Assembly (NCBI RefSeq): GCF_025377685.1
Contig: NZ_JACEHK010000006.1
Span: 124,001 to 188,000 of the forward strand
DNA from: Anaerobacillus sp. CMMVII
GTDB taxonomy: Bacteria; Bacillota; Bacilli; Bacillales; Anaerobacillaceae
Direction of reading: 5' to 3'
DNA length: 64,000 bases
Positions 48,507-57,166 of this stretch are shown piece after piece (the stretch's first letter is position 1; every line of letters starts with the position of its first letter). Made by a program: the position numbers and the translations under genes. The notes under the pieces are model-generated. The model saw only the letters and a program-made list of their open reading frames with translations. It searched no databases and had not been told where the DNA came from.

Positions 48507-49940
48507 TTGTTACCTCAAATTATAACCTATTTACTTACTTTTATAAACTACCAAGAACAAGTGATTCGAACGTTGCTTACCCTATTAATCGGGAAAAGTA
48601 TGTTTGATAAACCAACTGAAGTTCCAGTAAATAAACCTTATCGAAAACTTCAAGTGGATGATCTTCCGATCATTGAGGTTCCAAAGAAACTAGATTTTCA
48701 ACTTCTGTTATCTGAACATCTAGAGTCTAAAGGGAAACCTCTTAAACCAGTCCAAAGACGGTCGAATTCAACACCAGTTCCTTCATCAATGAAATGTCCA
48801 ACGTGTGGTGCTCCAGCTGATTACTTGTATGCCAATAATGGGGCGAAAGGACAATATCAATGTAAGGTGTGTACGTGTCTTTTCAGTGAAAAAAACCGCT
48901 ATCTAAAGGAAACAATCCTGAAATGCCCTCACTGTTCAAAAACACTAGAAAAAGTGAAAGAAAGAAAAGACTTCCATGTGTACAAGTGTAAAAATGATGC
49001 TTGTTCTTATTACCAAAAGAAACGAAATGCGATGACTCAAAAAGAGAAAAATAGGTTCAAGAAAGATCCCCAAGCCTTTAAACTTCGCTATATTTACCGC
49101 CAATTTCACATTGATTTTCAACCGTTAGCGAAGCATTCACCAAAGAGGCCGAGAGTTGATCTATCAAGAATTTATGTGTCTCCATATACACTTGGACTTA
49201 TCCTTACTTATCACGTCAATTATGGTCTGTCAGCTCGCAAAACAGCTGCTTTAATGAAGGATATCCATGGTGTTTCTATTTCTCACCAAAGCATTTTAAA
49301 CTACGAGAATAGTGTTGCCTTATGGTTGAAACCTTTTACTGATCACTATCCTTATGAACTCTCTGACCAATTCTGTGGGGACGAAACGTACATCCGTGTA
49401 AATGGCCGTTGGCATTACCTGTTTTTCTTCTTTGACGCTGTAAAGAAAGTGATACTCTCTTACCCAGTGTCACCTAACCGAGATACAGCAACCGCCATAA
49501 AAGCGATTGACGAAGTATTACTAAAGCTTAAGAAAATACCTGAGAACCTTACATTTGTGGTTGATGGAAATCCAATTTACTTGTTAGCTCAACATTTCTT
49601 TGCCCAGCATCAAATCCCTTTTGAGGTCATTCAAGTGATTGGCTTGACGAACGAAGATGAAGTTTCAAAGGAATACAGACCTCTCAAACAAATTATTGAG
49701 CGACTAAATCGAACCTTTAAAGGGAACTATCGGTCAACTCATGGATTCGGTTCAGAACATGGTTCTGTTTCATTCGTGACATTATTTGTCGCTTACTTCA
49801 ACTTTCTAAGACCTCATTCGGCCTTAGAAGGAAAAGTGCCTGTGACCATACCAGAGCTAGAAAAGCTTCCAAACATGCCTGCTAGATGGACAACTCTTAT
49901 TGGTCTAGCCCAGGATTGGATCAGCGAACAAAGAGCCTAA
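48507..49940 (+). CDS. DDE transposase with zinc ribbons
   Basis: This is a 477-residue transposase. Residues about 96-175 hold two Cys-x2-Cys zinc-ribbon pairs (CPTCGAP...CKVC and CPHCSK...CKNDAC). A helix-turn-helix-like stretch follows (YGLSARKTAALMKDIHGVSI). The RNase H-fold catalytic domain has Asp292 in CGDETYIR, Asp353 in FVVDGNPIY and Glu398 in IIERLNRTFK. It cuts and joins the IS ends. The start is TTG at 48507, 10 bases after GAAAGGAAGAG. The frame is unbroken. Confidence 0.9.
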   Translation: MLPQIITYLLTFINYQEQVIRTLLTLLIGKSMFDKPTEVPVNKPYRKLQVDDLPIIEVPKKLDFQLLLSEHLESKGKPLKPVQRRSNSTPVPSSMKCPTCGAPADYLYANNGAKGQYQCKVCTCLFSEKNRYLKETILKCPHCSKTLEKVKERKDFHVYKCKNDACSYYQKKRNAMTQKEKNRFKKDPQAFKLRYIYRQFHIDFQPLAKHSPKRPRVDLSRIYVSPYTLGLILTYHVNYGLSARKTAALMKDIHGVSISHQSILNYENSVALWLKPFTDHYPYELSDQFCGDETYIRVNGRWHYLFFFFDAVKKVILSYPVSPNRDTATAIKAIDEVLLKLKKIPENLTFVVDGNPIYLLAQHFFAQHQIPFEVIQVIGLTNEDEVSKEYRPLKQIIERLNRTFKGNYRSTHGFGSEHGSVSFVTLFVAYFNFLRPHSALEGKVPVTIPELEKLPNMPARWTTLIGLAQDWISEQRA

Positions 49941-49980
49941 CTTTTGTTTAGCAGAGCCCTTTCTAGCCAGCGGCGAAGCG

Positions 49981-50117
49981 AACTCTTGACAAACCGAACT
50001 CGCCAATGGTTTAAAATGGAAATAACCAAGGGTTTATTTGGCATGCCATCTTTTGTCCGCTTCGCCCTTGTTAAACCTCACTCTAAACCATTGGCGTGTT
50101 TGTCAAGAGCGATGGCG
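49981..50117. repeat. Long inverted repeat inside the IS 3' region
   Basis: CTCTTGACAAACCGAACTCG then CCAATGGTTTA near 49983-50013 is mirrored by TAAACCATTGGCG and TGTTTGTCAAGAG near 50091-50115. The RNA would form an imperfect stem of about 27 pairs. An open frame at 49944-50219 runs through it but has no homology or site and is not called. Confidence 0.7.
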
Positions 50118-50188
50118 GGAGCTACCCCCAGATTAATTGGTAGAAAGTTTCATCAGCCTTTAGTTTTCATAGAACTTTTGACACTTCC

Positions 50189-50196
50189 TTTTCATA
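50189..50196. repeat. Right target-site duplication of the IS
   Basis: TTTTCATA, an exact copy of 48350-48357. Confidence 0.75.
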
Positions 50197-50224
50197 TAGT
50201 AAGCCTTCGAGGGGATTAAAACAA
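50196..50224 (-). promoter_or_regulatory. Displaced sigma-A promoter of the alcohol dehydrogenase gene
   Basis: On the minus strand TTGTTT (50219-50224) and TACTAT (50196-50201) are 17 bases apart. If the IS is removed together with one duplication, this promoter lies about 30 bases upstream of the dehydrogenase start. Confidence 0.6.
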
Positions 50225-50276
50225 GTGTTTGCATCATAAGGTAAAGCTACCCTCTTTACTACTGAATAGTTGTGAG

Positions 50277-50504
50277 TTAAATCCTCTTCTTCACATCTTC
50301 TCTTATTGCATTGATCATTTCCTCGGATAAATTTGCGGGTATGGACGAACCTTCCTTAAATACCCAAGCATTCATTAACTCCAAGTCGCCCTTTTGAAAT
50401 GTTACGCTATAAGTTTGACTATTGTAAGTAAATTCAGTTGTTACATATTCCTCACTTTGAAACCCTGTATCAATGATCATATTTTTTATTTCATATGAAT
50501 TCAT
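50277..50504 (-). CDS. Small cytosolic protein, function unknown
   Basis: I do not recognise this 75-residue protein with confidence. It has an N-terminal helix (SYEIKNMIIDTGFQSEEY), a beta-rich middle (VTTEFTYNSQTYSVTFQKGD) and a C-terminal helix ending REDVKKRI. It has no membrane segment and no Cys. The ATG start at 50504 follows AAAAGGAGATGAA, a good site. Small proteins of this shape are common and uncharacterised in Bacillaceae. It reads on the minus strand towards the displaced dehydrogenase promoter. Confidence 0.65.
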   Translation of the reverse strand: MNSYEIKNMIIDTGFQSEEYVTTEFTYNSQTYSVTFQKGDLELMNAWVFKEGSSIPANLSEEMINAIREDVKKRI

Positions 50505-50784
50505 TAGTTCATCTCCTTTTTTATTCGTTTAATTATAGAATTAGCATGGGAGTGTTATTTATGCGGTTGATCGGAGTTTGAGTGTGATGATAGCTGCTGT
50601 ATTTTAGGTTTTTAGCAGAATTTCTAATATAGTTTCCGTTCAATTTAGAAGAAAAAAATTCATATTTTAGCCACTTTTTGGGATTGTTTTTTTTGCTATA
50701 CTTTTCTAGTAACCCTCGTAATTTCCTCTCTCCTGTCCCTCAAGTTATTTTTCCAAACTCTTAAAAAAGAAGGTGATTCTTCAA

Positions 50785-51642
50785 ATGAAGAAACAAGTTT
50801 TGTGTAAATGTGGTAGTGGTGTTTTTAAAGATGATTGTTGTATCGAAAATGTAAGGGTAAGAAGTTTTCCTGGGGTGAATGCGAGTGAACGTATGGAACT
50901 GTTGGCCAAAATAAAAATAAGTTCAGAGTTTGGAATGCGTTATCGCGGCCTCTTCGAATTTTACGGTGATGATTTAATTAAGTATAAACTCGGAGCCCCC
51001 AACAGTTTAGCGCGTAATGAATTTCTGACAGTATTGGCAAAGTATTTTACAGACTATTTAGAAGACGATTGCCCCACATCATGGAAAGAATGCCACTCTC
51101 AATTTTGGGAAGAGTTTTTATTCATTTTTTATCCTTTTCATATGAAGATCACCCGAGAAGAACGAGAAGTAGAAAAATTTAGCAATGAATTAAAGAAGTT
51201 TCTTAGGTGGCTTGACCGTAGATACAGAAGTTCTTTTTATAAGTTAATTGAAAAGTATCTACAAGAGTCTGGTAATGATTTAAAGAAATGCGAACAGATG
51301 TTAAATCGCCTCTACTTACACCTTTTCCCACGAATGCACCACAAGGATTGGAACCCCGAAAAAGCCATATATAAAAACTCACTGCAATTAGAAGAATGTA
51401 TAGAAACAAAAACAATCCTCTTTGAAGTAAAAAGAATTAATGGACCAATAGTAATAGCAACTTCTCTTGATTCACACATAACTTATCACCTTAAGGGTAT
51501 GCCTTATAAGAGCATTACTTCAGGTTTGATTATGTGCGGTATGATTGGGCGAAAAAAGGGTGATTGGTTCTGGATTTGGAATTTTCCTGAAACAGTCTTT
51601 CCACAAAGGGCTAAACAGTTCTTTGATTATGTTAGATTTTAA
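50785..51642 (+). CDS. Protein with N-terminal SEC-C-like zinc motif, function unknown
   Basis: The 285-residue protein begins with CKCGSGVFKDDCC (residues 6-18), the metal-binding pattern C-x-C-x8-C-C of SEC-C motifs found at the end of SecA and in many small proteins. The rest is helical and charged, with several Trp-rich stretches (TSWKECHSQFWEEF, KGDWFWIWNFPE), and I do not recognise it. ATG at 50785 follows AGAAGGTG; the GTG at 50773 lies inside that site. It stands alone and faces the M48 gene across a bidirectional terminator. Confidence 0.65.
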   Translation: MKKQVLCKCGSGVFKDDCCIENVRVRSFPGVNASERMELLAKIKISSEFGMRYRGLFEFYGDDLIKYKLGAPNSLARNEFLTVLAKYFTDYLEDDCPTSWKECHSQFWEEFLFIFYPFHMKITREEREVEKFSNELKKFLRWLDRRYRSSFYKLIEKYLQESGNDLKKCEQMLNRLYLHLFPRMHHKDWNPEKAIYKNSLQLEECIETKTILFEVKRINGPIVIATSLDSHITYHLKGMPYKSITSGLIMCGMIGRKKGDWFWIWNFPETVFPQRAKQFFDYVRF

Positions 51643-51865
51643 CAGACAATTTATCAACCTTGGTTTTGTGTAGCAGACTTTTATTTCCTCCCCTTGATTC
51701 CCCCTCCTTAAAAAATATCTTAAACAATACTCCAAATCTGCGGGCTTGACTTAGTCTTTTTCCAAGTTTATATAAATGTGAGTAATTAGCCTCAACATTC
51801 TATCCCTTACATACTCACTATATTTAAAATGTATTCCACCTTATATCTGGAAAGATTATTATAAT

Positions 51866-51902
51866 AAAAAAAGGTGAACAGCTTTTGTTCACCTTTTTTT
51901 AT
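51866..51902. terminator. Bidirectional terminator
   Basis: AAGGTGAACA pairs with TGTTCACCTT; an A run lies on one side and a T run on the other, so it can stop both the SEC-C gene and the M48 gene. The remainder of the 51643-52095 gap shows no gene. Confidence 0.88.
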
Positions 51903-52051
51903 TGGTAGATTTTTCTATAAAATAAGTCATTCATTTGGTGGTATTTGTGCCATTACTGTGTGAAGCATGGATAAACTATTACAAATGTTTCAATTATATA
52001 AAACTAGCAACTGCTAGCAAAAAGATAGCAAATTGATAGTGGTAATAATTT

Positions 52052-52087
52052 AGTCCACTACTACAAAAAAACAAGTAATAGTGGACT
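52052..52087 (-). terminator. Inverted repeat after the M48 gene
   Basis: AGTCCACTACTAC and GTAATAGTGGACT pair imperfectly, a few bases past the M48 stop codon. The T run is poor. Confidence 0.4.
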
Positions 52088-52095
52088 GATATGAA

Positions 52096-53466
52096 TTATT
52101 GATATTGCTTTAGCAGTTTTACAAATTCAGTACTCGCCATGTCTCTTGCATAGTCAATACTAGACATTCCATCCTCATCAGCTAATAGTGGATCTGCTCC
52201 TGCATTAAGTAACAATTCAGCAACTTCAAGATTGTCCATCATCACAGCCGACATAAGTGGTGTCCATCCGTAGTTGTCTTGAATGTTAGGGTCTGCACCA
52301 TATTCAAGAAGGAGTTGAATAACCTCTGGACTTTCGTAAATCACAGCAAACAATAATGCACTTTCTCCAAATTCATTTAATTCATTAGGATCAGCACCAG
52401 TAATCAGTAACGTTTCAACCTCTTCCATATTCCCATCGATACTTGCTTCCATTAAGGGGTTATAGTCAACGAAAAATGGGAGCGAGAAATTAAACTCTTC
52501 TAGGACTTTCACACCTGCAAAAATAAGACCCATGGTCATTGCAGGCAGAATAAGAAATAAGACGAATACAACTGAAACTACTTGCTTCGATCGATGGATC
52601 AATTGGACCGTAGGCGTTTCAAACATTAACACTTCTATTTCTTGGATTCTTTTTGGTATTGGTGGGTGCGTTGAAAGTAATTCTGTTAATGTAACAAATA
52701 ATCCCTTTTTATCGTTGTACTGTTGCATATAATCTTTAAGATTGACAGTTTTATATAATCGCCTTCCCGCAGCTAAAATTAACAATCCGTTAATCGCAGT
52801 TTCGGGTTTACCTGTATAATAAGCAGCCATTCGATCGCATGTATATTCTGCCATTCGTAAATAGCTAGTCCCAATGAATGGGATCCACATCGCAGGAAAA
52901 ACGAGTAAAGATTTGACGATGTGGTTTCTTTTTATATGAGCTAGTTCATGGGCGATAACATAATCTATTTCATTTCCTTTGGACTCAATCGAGATATCGA
53001 CAAAATCTGAGTAGAGGACGACCATATTTTTACCGAAAGCAGCAAAAACCTTGGTCGCAAACGCATTTAAAAGACCTCCAGATTCAACGATATACACCTC
53101 TGGAATTTTCGTTAACTCCATTTTCTGACTTAGTTCTTTGACCTTCTCATAGAGTTCTGGGAATTGTGTTTCACGCAATCTTACGCCATTTACTTGGATG
53201 TGTGACATCGAAATAATATGTGAAAAGAAAGAGAGCAAAGCGAAAAAAAATACGATAAAGGCACCAACTATGGTTAGCAGTAAATAACCAACAACAACTA
53301 TGCTAGTCATTACGCATAACCCATACAACAGATTTTCATTTTGTGTACTAGATTTGGGTGATTCAAGGTTTACACATCCTTTTTTGTCAAATACTACTAG
53401 GATATTATAAGTAAAATTGATGGTAAACGCTAGTATATTATTTATCTGAAACTCTTTAACTAACAA
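52096..53466 (-). CDS. M48 family zinc metalloprotease with C-terminal ankyrin repeats
   Basis: The protein has a hydrophobic region (about 50-85), then a peptidase M48 domain with zinc motif HELAH at 173-177 and the third ligand region AEYTCDRMAAYY. A second hydrophobic segment lies at about 298-320. Residues 340-456 hold three or four ankyrin repeats (for example GADPNELNEFGESALLFAV and YGADPNIQDNYGWTPLM). The fusion is unusual: HtpX/Ste24-like proteases rarely carry ankyrins. The TTG at 53466 has no clear ribosome site and the first 30 residues look non-coding, so the true start is probably later. It follows the GNAT gene closely. Confidence 0.8.
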   Translation of the reverse strand: MLVKEFQINNILAFTINFTYNILVVFDKKGCVNLESPKSSTQNENLLYGLCVMTSIVVVGYLLLTIVGAFIVFFFALLSFFSHIISMSHIQVNGVRLRETQFPELYEKVKELSQKMELTKIPEVYIVESGGLLNAFATKVFAAFGKNMVVLYSDFVDISIESKGNEIDYVIAHELAHIKRNHIVKSLLVFPAMWIPFIGTSYLRMAEYTCDRMAAYYTGKPETAINGLLILAAGRRLYKTVNLKDYMQQYNDKKGLFVTLTELLSTHPPIPKRIQEIEVLMFETPTVQLIHRSKQVVSVVFVLFLILPAMTMGLIFAGVKVLEEFNFSLPFFVDYNPLMEASIDGNMEEVETLLITGADPNELNEFGESALLFAVIYESPEVIQLLLEYGADPNIQDNYGWTPLMSAVMMDNLEVAELLLNAGADPLLADEDGMSSIDYARDMASTEFVKLLKQYQ

Positions 53467-53467
53467 G

Positions 53468-53932
53468 TTATAAATGTAATTTCAATCCTTGATGAGTTGC
53501 GCGAAACCCTAACTTTTCATAAAAGCGTAAAGCTTCTTTTCTGGTTTTATCGGTTGTTAACTGCACAACATGGCAGTTACGTTCCTTAGCACGTGCTATA
53601 GCTCTACGAGTTAGTTTGCTGCCAATCCCTTTTCCTTGTTCTGATAGAACTGTTCTTACTCCTTCGATAGTAGCCCTCCATCCACCTTGGTAGGTAAGGT
53701 GAGGCGTAAAAGTTAGTTGTAGAACACCGACGATCGTTTCCCCATCGCATGCGACAATTAGTTCAATATTAGGGTCAGAATCTATCGCCTGAAATGCATC
53801 AGTATAGCTACTTTGCAGTGGAAGCTCGTAGTTCTCCCTCATACTTCCTAATTTATCGTCAGAAAGCATATGAACAATCTTTTCTAGATCTTTAATAGTA
53901 GCTTTTCTGAAATGAATTTTCTTTCGGATCAC
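53468..53932 (-). CDS. GNAT-family N-acetyltransferase
   Basis: The 154-residue protein is a GNAT fold. The acetyl-CoA-binding motif is VLSEQGKGIGSKLTRRAIARA, and the late strand motif is KEALRFYEKLGFRATHQG. It begins RKKIHFRKATIKDLEKIV, the usual opening. It transfers an acetyl group from acetyl-CoA to an amine of unknown identity. GTG at 53932 follows AAGGGGGGAA. It lies in a run of four small genes on one strand (54.8-52.1 kb). Confidence 0.87.
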   Translation of the reverse strand: MIRKKIHFRKATIKDLEKIVHMLSDDKLGSMRENYELPLQSSYTDAFQAIDSDPNIELIVACDGETIVGVLQLTFTPHLTYQGGWRATIEGVRTVLSEQGKGIGSKLTRRAIARAKERNCHVVQLTTDKTRKEALRFYEKLGFRATHQGLKLHL

Positions 53933-53950
53933 GATATTCCCCCCTTATAT

Positions 53951-54409
53951 TTACTTCCAATAATTTTTCATTATTTCATGAGACCATAGAGGTTGTTGAA
54001 TTGGCTCTTTTGGCATAAATTCTTTCATTACTGGCTTTATATCAACAATAGGTGTTCCATTGATGCAGTCAAGACCTAGAACAAATAATACTTTTCCTTG
54101 CCGCTTAAGTAATTTCACAGTTGTTAGTCCTAATCGGTTAGGGCGATTTTTTCCACGCTGAGCAAAAATCCCGACCTTTGGGAGGGTTTCGTCGTTTCTA
54201 GGGTGTCTTGCACCTGAAACAATTTTATTTTTTTCAACTTTATGAAAAAAATAGATGATCTCTAAGTGAGAATAAGCTTCAATTCCGTTTATAGAATCCT
54301 CGGGATTTGAGTCATCCAATATAATTTTGGAAACTACTTTTCCCCAGTTATCATCCTCTATCGTTATTCTTTCGTTAAATGCTACAGCAATTGGATTAAA
54401 TGAGAACAT
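53951..54409 (-). CDS. trmO: TrmO-family tRNA methyltransferase
   Basis: The 152-residue protein matches the TrmO (UPF0066) family, which uses S-adenosylmethionine to methylate N6-threonylcarbamoyl-adenosine at position 37 of tRNA. Family marks are YSHLEIIYFFH, ARHPRN, PKVGIFAQRGKNRPNRLGLT and the LDCINGTPIVDIKP motif. Archaeal and E. coli members have extra C-terminal parts that this short form lacks. The start ATG at 54409 lies 7 bases after AGGAG. It is immediately followed by the GNAT gene. Confidence 0.88.
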   Translation of the reverse strand: MFSFNPIAVAFNERITIEDDNWGKVVSKIILDDSNPEDSINGIEAYSHLEIIYFFHKVEKNKIVSGARHPRNDETLPKVGIFAQRGKNRPNRLGLTTVKLLKRQGKVLFVLGLDCINGTPIVDIKPVMKEFMPKEPIQQPLWSHEIMKNYWK

Positions 54410-54413
54410 ATAA

Positions 54414-54809
54414 TTACTCCTTTAACAACGAGTTAGACTTTTCAATCCACTCTAAAACTTCAATTCTATTTCCAAACGGATCATTGAGGTAAATCCGGTT
54501 CGCACCTGGGAGATTATCATCAACTAGAAAAGTAACAAGATTTCGTTGTAGGTGTGTTTTGAATGCTTCGATATTTTCAACGACAAATGCTGGATGAGCT
54601 TTTTTTGCAGGGAAAAATGGCTCTTCAATCCCAATGTGTATTTGATAATTTCCAAAGGCAAACCATACCCCGCCTCTTTTTTTCATTACTTCCGGCTTCT
54701 CGACTTCTTTAAAACCTAAAATACCAATAAAAAAACTTCTAGCTTGCTCCTCTGATCCTCTTGGTGCTGCAAGTTGGATATGATCAATGGACTTAATTAC
54801 AAATGACAT
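54414..54809 (-). CDS. VOC-superfamily (glyoxalase-like) protein
   Basis: The 131-residue protein is a single vicinal-oxygen-chelate domain. Signs are SIDHIQLAAPRGSEEQARSF at the start, HIGIEEPFFPAKKAHPAF in the middle, and YLNDPFGNRIEVLEW at the end, the latter with the usual metal-binding Glu. Members include glyoxalases, dioxygenases and drug-binding proteins; which applies here cannot be told. ATG at 54809 fits AAAGGAG with 9-base spacing, better than TTG at 54815. The stop lies 4 bases before the trmO start. Confidence 0.85.
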   Translation of the reverse strand: MSFVIKSIDHIQLAAPRGSEEQARSFFIGILGFKEVEKPEVMKKRGGVWFAFGNYQIHIGIEEPFFPAKKAHPAFVVENIEAFKTHLQRNLVTFLVDDNLPGANRIYLNDPFGNRIEVLEWIEKSNSLLKE

Positions 54810-54929
54810 ATTCAATCACTCCTTTATAATGTCTTTCTTTATTTTTAAGTATAGTGGAGATATGATGATAAGGATAATACTGTTTTTAAATATTAATCGA
54901 TAAGTAAAACTTATACATAGGAGGTCGGC

Positions 54930-55789
54930 ATGAAAGTAGATGATTATAAATTATTGGTCACCATTAAACGGGTCGGTACGATTAGAGGGGCCGCCAAGGA
55001 GTTACTGATATCGCAACCTGCAATTAGCTTGCGACTTAAACAAATTGAGGAACAGTGGGGTGAAAAGATTTTTATTCGAACACACAAAAACATACTGGTG
55101 ACACCGGTTGGCGAAAAAATACTAGCGTTTGGCGAGGAAATGATCATGGGTGAAAGAAAATTATTGGATGATATTTCATTGGTTTCAAAGAGTGTAAATG
55201 GAATGCTTTCGCTTGGTGTCTCTTCTGTCGTCGGCCAATATTTGCTACCAGAAATTCTTGAAAGCTATATCAATAAATATCCTGATGTAAAAATTGAGTT
55301 GGTCACTGGTTTGAGTCAGTCGCTCCGTGCTTCTATATCTGATTTTCATATTTCAATCATCCGGGCGAGAAAATAATGGGAATGCAGTGTATCGAACTTT
55401 TTTCTGATCGTTTATTTTTGATCGATAGAAAAAGAAACAAGAATAAGGAAAAGTTATTAATCGAATTTCAAAGTGATGCCACCTTTCATTCATTAGTTGA
55501 CGAATGGTTTACACAACATCCCGACCTAAAACTTTTTCGGAAAATAAAGGTTGATCAAATAGAAACCTGCAAACAATTAATGTCACACGGAATCGGTATG
55601 GCAGTTCTCCCAGAAAGCTCTGTAAAAAACTTAGACCCAGAGCATTTCACGTTTCAGCCCCTAATCATAAACAATCAACACCTTTCTCGACCTACATGGC
55701 TATGTTATGCTGAAGCAGCTCGAGAACTACCTCAGGTTGAAGCATTTTTAAAAGTCATTGAAGAGAAAGTAGACAACCAATCAAACTAA
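54930..55789 (+). pseudogene. LysR-family transcriptional regulator, frameshifted
   Basis: The first frame (54930-55376) encodes the winged-helix domain (GTIRGAAKELLISQPAISLR, VTPVGEKILAFGEEM) and the first part of the effector domain. It ends in a stop right after a run of four A (55370-55373). The second frame continues with MGMQCIELFSDRLFLIDRK and the rest of the effector domain to 55789. One extra A would give a protein of about 285 residues. As written, DNA binding could persist without effector response. It lies divergent from the VOC-TrmO-GNAT-M48 run, the usual placing of a LysR regulator next to its targets. Confidence 0.82.
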
Positions 55790-55822
55790 AAGGAGTTGCC
55801 TTCCGCGACTCCTTCTGCTTTA
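55788..55822 (+). terminator. Weak terminator after LysR gene
   Basis: AAAGGAGT pairs with ACTCCTT, with a poor T run (CTGCTTT). Confidence 0.45.
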
Positions 55823-55989
55823 TGACATCAATCACACCATCAGGTTCCTCATGGTGTATATAATGGCTACTATTTTTACAAAAGTGTAAACCAAAGTACT
55901 TGCATGTAACACGCTCTCTTCATTGAGAATTTCATGTTTCCATTCTTCCCCTGACTATATTGTTTTTCGAAATTAATCACCTAACCCAC

Positions 55990-56025
55990 GAAAAAGAGAT
56001 AGTTTGTTATGTAACTATCTCTTAT
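55990..56025 (-). terminator. Terminator after sugar-dehydrogenase-like gene
   Basis: AAGAGATAGTT pairs with AACTATCTCTT; the T run lies on the minus strand. Confidence 0.85.
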
Positions 56026-56028
56026 CCT

Positions 56029-57090
56029 CTACTCTAGTAACGAGATTTTGAATAATTTATCATCACCTTCTTGCGGTGTGCCTCGACCATCACGATTATT
56101 TGTAATTGTATATAGGGTATCGTTTTCAATTAGTACATCCCGCATTCTTCCCGCGTTTTCAAATAAAACTTCTTCGGTACCATCCGTTAAATGAAAGACG
56201 CGAATGTGCGCACCACGTAAATTAGCTACGTAGATTTTATTGTCTTTAATGGCAATTCCAGATGGAGCCCAAGTATCTGTTCCTGAGTGAAAAAGTGGTG
56301 AAACCATATTAGCCATTTGCTGATCGCCTTCTATTAGTGGCCATCCGTAATTCTTACCCGGTTCGATTAGGTTAATTTCATCAAGCGCTGATTGACCGTG
56401 TTCAGAGCTATACAGAGTTCCATCAGCATCCCAGGCTAAGCCTTGAGGGTTTCGATGTCCATAAGAATACACATAGGAATTTTCAAATGGATTATCAGTT
56501 GGTACGTCCCCATTTAATTCTATCCGTAGAATTTTCCCTGCTAAACTCTCAACGTCTTGGGCGAAATCTGGTTGACCAGCATCCCCGGCAGTCGCATACA
56601 GTTTGCCATCTGGTCCAAATTTAATTCTACCGCCATTATGGATCCTCCCACCTGGTATCTCTTCTAGTAAAACGCTTGTTTCCTTCCATGTATTCTCCTT
56701 AAGCGTAAGAATGATAATCCTGTTAAAAACTTGTCCATTTTGCCTGTATGTATGATAGGCGAACGCTCGTTTCGTTTGATCGAAATCAGGAGCTAGAATA
56801 AAACCCAATAATCCCCCCTCACCTTCATGGAAAATCTCTTTGGTAACCTCTACATTTTGTGTGGTTTGTGAATGATTATCAATTTTCGTGATTGTTCCTA
56901 TTCGCTCACTTACATAAAAGGTATTGTTATCCTTATTAAGATTCCATGGGATGTTTAGATCTCTAGCAATGACTTCTGCTTGTGATGCGATTACTTCAGT
57001 TGCCTCCCTTTCTTGCTGTTCTTTAGAAGAACAAGCAGTAATAATCTGGACTAATATGAGGAAAAAAATAATTTTTTTCAGCGAGAACAT
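56029..57090 (-). CDS. PQQ-dependent sugar dehydrogenase-like lipoprotein
   Basis: The 353-residue protein has a lipoprotein signal ending ITACSS, so it is anchored on the outside of the membrane. The rest is a six-bladed beta-propeller of the glucose/sorbosone dehydrogenase family, with LNIPWNL near the start, EGGLLGFILAPDF, RIHNGGRIKFGPDGKLYAT, YSYGHRNPQGLAWD and EHGQSALDEINLI. Characterised members oxidise aldose sugars with PQQ; Bacillus usually lacks PQQ synthesis, so the cofactor must be imported or the role differs. ATG at 57090 follows AAAGGAGATG. Confidence 0.87.
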   Translation of the reverse strand: MFSLKKIIFFLILVQIITACSSKEQQEREATEVIASQAEVIARDLNIPWNLNKDNNTFYVSERIGTITKIDNHSQTTQNVEVTKEIFHEGEGGLLGFILAPDFDQTKRAFAYHTYRQNGQVFNRIIILTLKENTWKETSVLLEEIPGGRIHNGGRIKFGPDGKLYATAGDAGQPDFAQDVESLAGKILRIELNGDVPTDNPFENSYVYSYGHRNPQGLAWDADGTLYSSEHGQSALDEINLIEPGKNYGWPLIEGDQQMANMVSPLFHSGTDTWAPSGIAIKDNKIYVANLRGAHIRVFHLTDGTEEVLFENAGRMRDVLIENDTLYTITNNRDGRGTPQEGDDKLFKISLLE

Positions 57091-57166
57091 CTCCTTTTTT
57101 CATTTTGTGACTATTAAGATTATCGGTTGTGGTATAATTTTTTAAAACATAAGGTGGTGTAAAAAA

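Larger units (their letters stand above)
48358..50188 (+). mobile_element. Insertion sequence, 1831 bases, 8-base target duplication
   Basis: The element contains one intact transposase gene. Its ends are imperfect inverted repeats: left CGTATTGTCAAAACTT, right (inverted) GGAAGTGTCAAAAGTT, sharing TGTCAAAA and TT. The flanks are identical for eight bases (TTTTCATA). Between the transposase stop and the right end is a long hairpin-forming segment. I cannot name the family with certainty; a DDE enzyme with zinc ribbons and an 8-base duplication would fit the IS6-like or a related group. It appears complete and possibly active. Confidence 0.8.

Noticed and set aside
49944-50219. Open frame downstream of the transposase
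   Set aside because: It runs through the long inverted repeat and across the right IS end, with no ribosome site or recognisable domain.
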